Assembly (NCBI GenBank): GCA_903906615.1
Contig: CAIVKT010000214.1
Coordinates: 1-22,766 of the forward strand
Origin: an uncultured Bacteroidota bacterium
Lineage (GTDB): Bacteria > Bacteroidota > Bacteroidia > Chitinophagales > Chitinophagaceae
Length of the DNA stretch: 22,766 bases
Direction: 5' to 3'
Shown one piece after another: positions 15,938 to 22,766 of this stretch. The translations under genes were made by a program, and so were the position numbers. How positions within the stretch are numbered: the first letter of the stretch is position 1; the number at the start of each line of letters is the position of its first letter. The notes below the pieces were generated by a model. It made no database searches. It was not told the DNA's origin and saw only the letters and a program-made list of their open reading frames with translations.

Positions 15938-15960
15938 AAACCCCCACCCCTAAAGGGGAG
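15938..15960 (-). repeat. REP-like repeat copy A (inverted relative to B and C)
   Basis: It begins AAACCCCCACCCCTAAAGGG and contains the palindrome CCCCTAAAGGGG. It resembles the reverse complement of the G-rich core of copies B and C, so it could pair with either in the atpE-atpF transcript. Confidence 0.7.
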
Positions 15961-15985
15961 AAGAGCATGGTTATTGATTAAAGTT

Positions 15986-16045
15986 ATTTTCAATTACCTC
16001 AAACCTAAGAGAAAGCCCCTTTAGGGGTTTGGGGTTTTTAATTTT
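15986..16045 (+). repeat. 60-bp tandem repeat unit B
   Basis: First of two units at a 60-base period. Shared landmarks: ATTTT near the start, TTACCTCAAACCTAAG, AAGCCCCTTTAGGGG (core palindrome CCCCTTTAGGGG) and TTTGGGGTTTT. Confidence 0.8.
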
Positions 16046-16100
16046 ATTTTTAGTTACCTCAAACCTAAGGGAAGCCCCTTTAGGGGTTTGGGGTTTTGTA
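16046..16100 (+). repeat. 60-bp tandem repeat unit C
   Basis: Second unit, nearly identical to B over TTACCTCAAACCTAAG, AAGCCCCTTTAGGGG and TTTGGGGTTTT, with a small indel before the core palindrome. Together B and C fill much of the atpE-atpF spacer. Confidence 0.8.
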
Positions 16101-16160
16101 AAAAATAACTGCATCCTCTGCCCTCTGCGTTGGATGCAGTTATTGGTTTCTTTGAGGCTA

Positions 16161-17604
<1,444 letters not shown>

Positions 17605-17624
17605 CACCACCTCGAAATTTTGCG

Positions 17625-17632
17625 CGAAGATA
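17625..17632 (-). promoter_or_regulatory. Possible -7 element of the ATP synthase operon
   Basis: Minus strand TATCTTCG, one mismatch from TAnnTTTG, about 20 bases before the atpB ATG. A perfect 8-bp inverted repeat CTCAAAAA / TTTTTGAG (17644-17666) lies just upstream. No -33 box at the right spacing. Confidence 0.3.
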
Positions 17633-17742
17633 TGAGTTTTCTCCTCAAAAACCATTCTTTTTTGAGAGAAAAATGCAGTAATTATCTGTAAATGAGGTTG
17701 TAAGCGTGTAAATACTTGAATTGGAATAAACAGTATAATAGG

Positions 17743-18459
17743 CTACTTCTTAAATATATTATACTTCATGATACAGTAAATCGCCCTGAAGCCATCTTTC
17801 CAGCCTATTTTCTTGCCTTCTTCGTAGGTGCGGCCATAGTAGGAGATGCCTACCTCGTAAATACGCACCTTGGGTACACGGGATATTTTGGCAGTTACTT
17901 CCGGCTCAAAGCCAAAGCGTTTTTCTTTCAGTTCTATTGCCTGTATGATCTCCCGTCTAAAAACCTTGTAGCAGGTTTCCATATCGGTGAGGTTCAGGTT
18001 GGTGAGCATGTTCGATGCCCTGGTGAGCCATCGGTTGCCTATAGAGTGCCAGTAAAACAGTATGCGGTGCGGGTTGCCGCCTATAAAGCGGGAGCCGTAC
18101 ACCACATCGGCAAAGCCATCCAGCAGGGGCTTCAGCAGCATATTGTATTCTTCCGGGTCATATTCCAGGTCGGCATCCTGTATGATCACATAATCGCCGG
18201 TGGCCTTTTTAATGCCGGTATGCAGCGCAGCGCCCTTGCCCATATTCACTTCATGCTTGTAGTAAGTGATGGGCAGGTCGGTGTTTGCGGCTTTGTACGC
18301 CAGTATAGATTCTTCGGTATTGTCTTTAGAGCAGTCGTTGACAATGATCAGCTCCTTCTGCATACCCGCTACCAGCTGCACAGCCTTTACCTTATCCAGT
18401 ATCCGGTGTATGGTGGGGCCTTCGTTATAAGCGGGTATCACAATAGACAATGTGGGCAT
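17743..18459 (-). CDS. Glycosyltransferase family 2, DPM1/DPMS-like
   Basis: 238 residues from ATG 18459; a TTG 21 bases further upstream is possible but would add only seven residues before the usual GT2 beginning [13 protein letters not shown]. Family features: '[15 protein letters not shown]' (nucleotide-sugar site), '[20 protein letters not shown]', the metal-binding DAD at 95-97, 'YGSRFIGGN' and a late '[14 protein letters not shown]'. This order is typical of the soluble polyprenyl-phosphate (dolichol-phosphate) mannosyl/glucosyltransferase group, which loads a lipid carrier with a sugar at the inner membrane. No C-terminal membrane domain is present. The sugar cannot be told. It precedes atpB in the same direction and could read into it. 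Confidence 0.88.
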   Translation of the reverse strand: MPTLSIVIPAYNEGPTIHRILDKVKAVQLVAGMQKELIIVNDCSKDNTEESILAYKAANTDLPITYYKHEVNMGKGAALHTGIKKATGDYVIIQDADLEYDPEEYNMLLKPLLDGFADVVYGSRFIGGNPHRILFYWHSIGNRWLTRASNMLTNLNLTDMETCYKVFRREIIQAIELKEKRFGFEPEVTAKISRVPKVRIYEVGISYYGRTYEEGKKIGWKDGFRAIYCIMKYNIFKK

Positions 18460-18531
18460 CAGCAGAGTATTTGACTGCAAAATACAATTTCGTCGGCTTA
18501 TTCAGTACATAAAATGTACGGAAAGGAAATT

Positions 18532-18960
18532 TTATTGCACGTTCTTACAGCTATCATTCTCCCACACATAATCCGGTATCACCGAAATATCAGGTGTGTG
18601 CCTTAGTTCCAACTGGCCATCGAGATCTATGATGATGTGCGTTCTTATGGTATCGGCAATGGCGCATTTGGGGTAGGGATAGGTAACGTCGTACCACACC
18701 TTTATACCGGCAAAGTTGCCGGTGGTATAGGTACTGTCTTCCCAGGGCAGCATGGTGTACTTCAGTTTGCCCTTCCTGTTGGTATAAGTATATGTGGAGT
18801 ATGCTCCCGTGCCGGGTACCCATTTGCTGTGCGCGAGTATATCGTGCCGTGTATACGCCAGCAGAAAGCTGTCTGCCCGGTGTTGTATAGTGGTACGGGT
18901 GTATTGCTGGGCGTGCAGCAAAGTGGGGGCGAGTAGGAGAATGAGGAGCAGGTTTTTCAT
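18532..18960 (-). CDS. Small secreted protein, uncharacterised
   Basis: 142 residues with a clear signal peptide (MKNLLLILLLAPTLLHAQQ, cleavage after HAQ or HA). The mature part is rich in Tyr and Thr and looks beta-stranded: 'GAYSTYTYTNRKGKLKYTML', 'GIKVWYDVTYPYPKCAIADT', 'THIIIDLDGQLELRHTPDIS', and two cysteines (in PKCAI and near the C-terminus, DSCKN) that may pair. No domain recognised. It begins 28 bases after the small antitoxin-like gene in the same direction and could be co-transcribed. The start at ATG 18960 is supported by the signal peptide. Confidence 0.6.
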   Translation of the reverse strand: MKNLLLILLLAPTLLHAQQYTRTTIQHRADSFLLAYTRHDILAHSKWVPGTGAYSTYTYTNRKGKLKYTMLPWEDSTYTTGNFAGIKVWYDVTYPYPKCAIADTIRTHIIIDLDGQLELRHTPDISVIPDYVWENDSCKNVQ

Positions 18961-18988
18961 GTGTGTTTAGGCATCAAATATTATCCCC

Positions 18989-19147
18989 TTATTTAGCACT
19001 CTTATGCAAATGTACCTCCGCCAGGGACTTTCTGGTCATCTCTTTCACTTCCTCCCATGTATACGTCTTTACTGTACCGCTCTCCATTTCTTTTATCCTG
19101 CGATCCATTTCTTTAACGAAGTCCTCATCTTCCCAAATGTCGTTCAT
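18989..19147 (-). CDS. Small antitoxin-like (addiction-module) protein, unpaired
   Basis: 52 residues: an acidic N-terminus (MNDIWEDEDFVKEMDRRIKE), then MESGTVKTYTWEEVKEMTRK and a short basic end. The pattern 'hhxxxDxRhxEhESGxVKxYTWEEVKExxRK' is what I associate with short Bacteroidota antitoxins of ParE/RelE-type toxin pairs. Such genes normally overlap or touch a toxin gene of about 90-100 codons. Here the next gene downstream is the secreted protein at 18532-18960, and upstream are palindromes and a pnp terminator; no toxin-like ORF is present. It may be an orphan antitoxin whose toxin was lost, or a small protein of another role. Identification is from motif memory. Confidence 0.5.
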   Translation of the reverse strand: MNDIWEDEDFVKEMDRRIKEMESGTVKTYTWEEVKEMTRKSLAEVHLHKSAK

Positions 19148-19168
19148 TGGTTTTAGATTTATCGCTTA

Positions 19169-19229
19169 CTCGCGAGCTTTTGGCTAAAGCCACTCGTGTT
19201 ACTTTTCAACCACGGCTTAAAAGCCGTGG
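19169..19229. repeat. Cluster of short palindromes, REP-like
   Basis: Three perfect palindromes in 61 bases: CTCGCGAG (19169-19176), TGGCTAAAGCCA (19181-19192) and CCACGGCTT-AA-AAGCCGTGG (19210-19229). The last resembles the 'GCCACGGC..GCCGTGGC' repeats that I recall near REP-associated tyrosine transposases in Bacteroidota; no transposase is present here. Confidence 0.5.
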
Positions 19230-19280
19230 CAACTGGCAGTTATAAGAGGCTTATACAAATTTAAGGAATTCAGTTTATAC

Positions 19281-19311
19281 AAAAAAACCGCCCATCCTTT
19301 CAGATGGGCGG
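19281..19311 (-). terminator. Rho-independent terminator of pnp
   Basis: On the minus strand, stem CCGCCCATC / GATGGGCGG (9 bp, 6-base loop) followed by TTTTTTT. Confidence 0.9.
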
Positions 19312-19336
19312 CTATATCATTTAGCAAAGGCTATGA

Positions 19337-21673
19337 TTAGAGTGCCATATCGGCATCATCGCTCGCGCTTACCTGTGGGGCAGCTTCGTTGCTTGCCTCT
19401 GCTTTGTTGTCATTGTTGTGCTCGCGTGCAGGGCGGTCTGTGCGCGGGCCACGATCGTTATTGCGTGGGCCACGGTCGTTGCCACCGCTACGGCGATCGC
19501 CACCACTGCGGCGGTCATCGCCACCTTCGCGGCGCTCGCGTGGTGCCGGTTCCACATAGCCATCAGGCTTTGGCATCAGCACTTTGCGGCTCAGGCGCAG
19601 CTTGCCCGTCTTAGGGTCTGTGCCAGTGAGCTGTATCTTGATCACATCACCTTCTTTCAGCACACCATCGAGGTTTTCGAGGCGCTTCCAGCTTACTTCA
19701 GAGATGTGCAGCAAGCCTTGTTTGCCCGGCATAAATTCTACGAATGCGCCGAAAGGCATAATGCTCTTCACGGTGCCTTCGTATGTAGCGCCTATCTCAG
19801 GTATAGCTACTATATTACGGATGCGGGTAAGGGCAGCGTCAATGCTCGCCTTGTTGGCAGAGAATATCTTGATGATGCCTTGTTCACCCACTTCTTCAAT
19901 ATTTATTTTAGCGCCTGTTTCACGCTGCATTTCCTGTATGATCTTACCGCCAGGGCCTATGATAGCGCCTATGAACTCACGGTCTATAGACAGCTGCTCG
20001 ATGCGTGGTGCCTGTGGTTTCAGTTCAGCACGTGGTGCAGGTACACATTGGTACATCGCATCCAGTATGTGTAAGCGGCCGCGTCTAGCCTGCTCCAGCG
20101 CCTGCATCATTACTTCCATGCTCAGTCCGTCGCACTTGATGTCCATCTGTATGCCACAGATGCCATCGCGGGTGCCGGTAACTTTAAAGTCCATATCGCC
20201 CAGGTGATCTTCATCGCCCAGGATGTCTGTAAGCACGGCAAATTTACCGCCTTCAGCGATCAGGCCCATCGCCACACCACTTACGTGCTTGGTGAAGGGA
20301 ACGCCGGCATCCATCAGCGCCATAGAGCCTGCGCATACAGTAGCCATTGAAGAAGAACCGTTTGATTCGAGGATATCAGATACCACGCGTACGGTGTATG
20401 GATAATCAGCAGGCATCATCTGCTTCAGCGAGCGGTTGGCAAGTGCGCCGTGGCCCACTTCCCTGCGGCTCTGGCCGCGCATCATCTTCACCTCGCCTGT
20501 AGAGAACGGCGGGAAGTTGTAATGCAGTATGAATTTCTGGTAGTCTGATGTTGCGGCAGTTTCCAGCAGCAATTCATCGTCAGTAGTACCGAGGGTAACT
20601 GTAGTAAGTGATTGTGTTTCGCCACGTGTGAACAGCGCGCTGCCATGCGGAGAAGGCAACAGGTCTGTTTCCAGTGTCAGCGGGCGCACCACTTCCAGGG
20701 TACGGCCATCGAGGCGCACCTTTTCGTTGATCATCATTTCGCGGATCACTTTCTTTTCGAGGTCGTGGAAGTACATGCCGATGAGGGCTGCGTCTTCCGG
20801 CTTCATTTCTTCTTCAGCAATGCTCAGTTTGAAGTCTTCTCTCACTTTCTTGAAAGCATCTCCACGCTCGTGTTTGCCCAGTGCGCCCTTGGCTACATTG
20901 TATATAGCTGTAGTGCCGTAGGCAGCTATGCGCGCTTCCAGCTCAGGGTTAGTGTATGGCTTTGCATATTCACGTTTAGCTGTTATGCCCACTTTTTCGC
21001 GCAGTTCGTGTTGCAGCTTCACTTGTTCTTTAATGGCGGCATGTCCCACTTCTATTGCTTTCAGCAGGCCTGCTTCGTCGCACTCCTTGCCTTCGCCTTC
21101 CACCATCATTATGTTAGTGGCAGTAGCTGCTACTATTATATTGATGTCGGCTGTTGCCAGTTCGGCGCGGCTTGGGTTTACTTTGTATTCGCCGTTGATC
21201 CGTACTACACGTACTTCAGAGATCACTTCCTGGATCGGAATGTCCGATACAGCCAGCGCTGCTGATGCTGCGAGGCAAGCCAGCGCATCGGGCATCACTT
21301 CTTCATCCGAAGAGATCAGTGATACCAGCACCTGTACTTCGCACAGGTAATCATCAGGGAACAATGGGCGCAATGCGCGGTCTATAAGGCGTGAGGTGAG
21401 TATTTCGTAATCGTTGAGGCGTGCTTCGCGTTTGAAGAAAGAACCGGGGATGCGGCCTGCTGATGCAAACTTCTCCTGGTAATCAACGCTCAATGGGAAA
21501 AAAGACTGGCCGGGTTTCGGCTCTTTGGAGGCTACTACTGTAGCCAGGATCATACATTTGCCCTGGCGCACAACTACGGCGCCATCAGCCTGGCGGGCCA
21601 TTTTGCCCGTCTCAATGGATATTTCGCGACCGTCGTTCGATTTGAACGATACGGAAATCGGATTTGGTGTCAT
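19337..21673 (-). CDS. pnp: Polyribonucleotide nucleotidyltransferase (PNPase)
   Basis: 778 residues. It degrades RNA 3' to 5' by phosphorolysis and takes part in mRNA turnover. Two RNase PH-like domains: the first begins at 'ISIETGKMARQADGAVVVRQ' and includes 'SFFKREARLNDYEILTSRLI' and 'DRALRPLFP'; the second holds 'VRLDGRTLEVVRPL', 'LFTRGETQSLTTVTLGT', 'FPPFSTGEVKMMRGQSRREV' and 'DILGDEDHLGDMDFKVTGT' with the catalytic acidic residues. A KH domain (FIGAIIGPGGKIIQEM) and an S1 domain (YEGTVKSIMPFGAFVEFMPG) follow. The last 70 or so residues are a low-complexity tail of Arg, Gly, Asp and Asn (DDRRSGGDRRSGG, RGPRNNDRGPR) and then an acidic end; such tails suggest extra RNA contact. It lies downstream of rpsO in the widely conserved order. 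Confidence 0.98.
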   Translation of the reverse strand: MTPNPISVSFKSNDGREISIETGKMARQADGAVVVRQGKCMILATVVASKEPKPGQSFFPLSVDYQEKFASAGRIPGSFFKREARLNDYEILTSRLIDRALRPLFPDDYLCEVQVLVSLISSDEEVMPDALACLAASAALAVSDIPIQEVISEVRVVRINGEYKVNPSRAELATADINIIVAATATNIMMVEGEGKECDEAGLLKAIEVGHAAIKEQVKLQHELREKVGITAKREYAKPYTNPELEARIAAYGTTAIYNVAKGALGKHERGDAFKKVREDFKLSIAEEEMKPEDAALIGMYFHDLEKKVIREMMINEKVRLDGRTLEVVRPLTLETDLLPSPHGSALFTRGETQSLTTVTLGTTDDELLLETAATSDYQKFILHYNFPPFSTGEVKMMRGQSRREVGHGALANRSLKQMMPADYPYTVRVVSDILESNGSSSMATVCAGSMALMDAGVPFTKHVSGVAMGLIAEGGKFAVLTDILGDEDHLGDMDFKVTGTRDGICGIQMDIKCDGLSMEVMMQALEQARRGRLHILDAMYQCVPAPRAELKPQAPRIEQLSIDREFIGAIIGPGGKIIQEMQRETGAKINIEEVGEQGIIKIFSANKASIDAALTRIRNIVAIPEIGATYEGTVKSIMPFGAFVEFMPGKQGLLHISEVSWKRLENLDGVLKEGDVIKIQLTGTDPKTGKLRLSRKVLMPKPDGYVEPAPRERREGGDDRRSGGDRRSGGNDRGPRNNDRGPRTDRPAREHNNDNKAEASNEAAPQVSASDDADMAL

Positions 21674-21768
21674 ACATCAAATAATTTAAGTCGGATGAAA
21701 CTAAAATTAAGACAACCCACAGCACACACGTAGGTAATGCAAGGGGATGCCTTATCTTTTTTAAATAA

Positions 21769-21795
21769 CAATTCCCAACCAATAGTTGGGAATTG
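21769..21795 (-). terminator. Hairpin between rpsO and pnp
   Basis: Perfect 11-bp stem CAATTCCCAAC / GTTGGGAATTG with a 5-base loop, 15 bases after the rpsO stop. On the minus strand TTATTT follows, a weak T tract. It may be a partial terminator or a processing site between the two genes. Confidence 0.55.
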
Positions 21796-21809
21796 CTTAA
21801 TAGCGTTGC

Positions 21810-22082
21810 TTATTTACGTAAGCCAAGCTTTTCCAGCAGGCCACGATAAGACGTGAGGTTGTTATGGCTCAGATATATTAATAACCTTTTACGGCGTCCT
21901 ACCATCTGCATCAATCCGCGATTGCTTGAAAAGTCTTTTTTATTAGTCTTCAAGTGGTTGGAGATGTGGTTGATACGCTCTGTGAGCATAGCGATCTGCG
22001 CTTCGATAGATCCCGTATTGGTTTCTGCTCCACCGAAGGTTTTGAAAATGTTTGCCTTTTTTTCAGCTGTAAAATGAGACAT
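21810..22082 (-). CDS. rpsO: Small ribosomal subunit protein S15
   Basis: 90 residues, the normal length of about 88-90. S15 binds the central domain of 16S rRNA early in 30S assembly. Family features: 'TGSIEAQIAMLTERINHISNHL', 'DFSSNRGLMQMVGRRKRLLIYL' and the ending 'YRGLLEKLGLRK', all in place. It sits directly upstream of pnp, an arrangement kept across many phyla. In E. coli S15 represses its own translation through a leader structure; no equivalent can be judged in the short leader here. Start ATG 22082. Confidence 0.98.
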   Translation of the reverse strand: MSHFTAEKKANIFKTFGGAETNTGSIEAQIAMLTERINHISNHLKTNKKDFSSNRGLMQMVGRRKRLLIYLSHNNLTSYRGLLEKLGLRK

Positions 22083-22121
22083 TGTGAATCAAAATTTTAA
22101 AATAAAAATATATTTGGAGGG

Positions 22122-22129
22122 CAAAAATA
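22122..22129 (-). promoter_or_regulatory. -7 promoter element of rpsO
   Basis: Minus strand TATTTTTG, a full match to TAnnTTTG, 39 bases before the ATG, giving a leader of about 30 bases. No clear -33 TTTG. Confidence 0.5.
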
Positions 22130-22202
22130 GGAAAAAAAATGGGAATAAACAGGATTTAGCTGTATCAATTTATTATTTCTTCCACTTATTGCTTTTTTTA
22201 CA

Positions 22203-22766
22203 TCATTTTCCGCCCTTCATAGCCTGGTAAAAATTATTATCTATTTGGGTATATCCAAGGCTTATGGCCTTTTCAACATCCTGTGCCGCCGCCGCATTAT
22301 TATGCTTTTGGGCATAAGCGAAGGCGCGGGCATAATACACCTCGCCCATAGTGGGGTTGAGGGCCAGGCAGCGCTCAAAATCCTGCATGGCCTCATCGGT
22401 GCGGTGCAAGCGGGTTAGCAGGCGGCCCCGGTTCAGGTAGGGTGGTATCATATCAGCATTCTGGGATATGGCTATCGCATAATGCACCAGCGCCGAGTCG
22501 GACTGGTGCATCATATCAAATAAGTTGCCCAGATTACTGTGTGCTTCCGGGAAGTATGGTTTCAACTTTAGTGCCGTATGGAAGCAGTAGGCTGATGAAT
22601 CAAAGTTGCGGGAGATGGCAGATATAATGGCCAGCCCCAGGTAGGCATTGGCATCTTCATCACTTGCTTTCAGCGACAGGGCCTTGTAGTAGTTCCGTTT
22701 TGCATCTGCAAATTTATTCACGCTCCGCTCCAGCTCGCCGAGGGAAATGTAGGGGTTAGCAAAGTC
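22203..22766 (-). CDS. TPR-repeat protein, 5' end outside the window
   Basis: The frame stays open through the right edge (upstream residues read DFANPYISLGELERSVNKFA), so a GTG near 22721 is not a reliable start and the protein is longer than seen. About 187 residues are visible and consist of tetratricopeptide repeats about 34 residues apart: 'ANPYISLGELERSVNKFADAKRNYYKAL', then 'ANAYLGLAIISAISRNFDSSAYCFHTAL', 'PEAHSNLGNLFDMMHQSDSALVHYAIAI', 'IPPYLNRGRLLTRLHRTDEAMQDFERCL' and 'GEVYYARAFAYAQKHNNAAAAQDVEKAI'. TPR arrays mediate protein contacts; nothing here identifies a partner. It ends in 'YQAMKGGK', 120 bases before rpsO, in the same direction. Confidence 0.85.
   Translation of the reverse strand, partial: DFANPYISLGELERSVNKFADAKRNYYKALSLKASDEDANAYLGLAIISAISRNFDSSAYCFHTALKLKPYFPEAHSNLGNLFDMMHQSDSALVHYAIAISQNADMIPPYLNRGRLLTRLHRTDEAMQDFERCLALNPTMGEVYYARAFAYAQKHNNAAAAQDVEKAISLGYTQIDNNFYQAMKGGK

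Noticed and set aside
15925..15993. N-terminal extension of AtpF into the repeat region
   Set aside because: The added residues translate a REP-like repeat; the b-subunit family starts at MDLLTPELGLFFW.
15986..16100. CRISPR array
   Set aside because: Only two repeat units, in direct tandem with no unique spacers, and palindromic C/G-rich cores within an operon; no cas genes nearby.
20612..21265. 217-codon open frame on the plus strand opposite pnp
   Set aside because: Opposite conserved PNPase coding sequence; rich in Phe, Cys and His with no recognisable domain.

Overview
The window reads as chromosomal DNA of a Bacteroidota bacterium, most likely of the Chitinophagaceae or a close relative (inference). 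Pointers are the fused SecDF, an F1Fo operon opening with an AtpB that carries a signal peptide and a periplasmic extension, Bacteroidota-type -7 elements (TAnnTTTG) ahead of several genes, near absence of Shine-Dalgarno sequences, and many small secreted proteins of no known family. No tRNA, rRNA, CRISPR array or intact transposon was seen.

Left edge (1-1700): an AT-rich accessory patch. It starts inside a gene whose N-terminal part lies outside the window and resembles the end of a TIR-like nucleotide-binding domain, often found in defence proteins. A DUF2442 protein and a noncoding stretch with short repeats and a possible gene remnant follow. Region 1700-4379: two tandem, paralogous PqiA-like membrane proteins, both starting at TTG. 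Region 4394-5839: an AraC-type regulator divergent from a SnoaL-like protein, with mirrored -7 boxes in the shared spacer. Region 5973-7151: a small lipoprotein, an Asn-rich secreted protein and a convergent Spy-like periplasmic protein.

Region 7152-11531: secDF, with a strong hairpin at the start of its leader, then an mlaE permease without its usual ATPase and MCE partners; each ends at a strong terminator. Region 11600-13110: a 74-residue LuxR-type HTH protein preceded by a dyad, then an AT-rich secreted or beta-barrel-like protein. Region 13132-17604 (minus strand): ATP synthase genes atpB-E-F-H-A, transcribed leftwards, with atpG absent from its usual place after atpA and a repeat-rich spacer between atpE and atpF. 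A GT2 glycosyltransferase lies upstream.

Region 18532-22766 (minus strand): a secreted protein, an unpaired antitoxin-like small gene, a REP-like palindrome cluster, pnp and rpsO in the widely conserved rpsO-pnp order, and a TPR protein cut by the right edge.

Most of the window is housekeeping. I do not see a complete new system. The best lead is the truncated TIR-like gene at the left edge, whose partners would lie outside the window. The atpE-atpF repeat block, the secDF leader hairpin, the displaced atpG and the LuxR-solo dyad are secondary leads.
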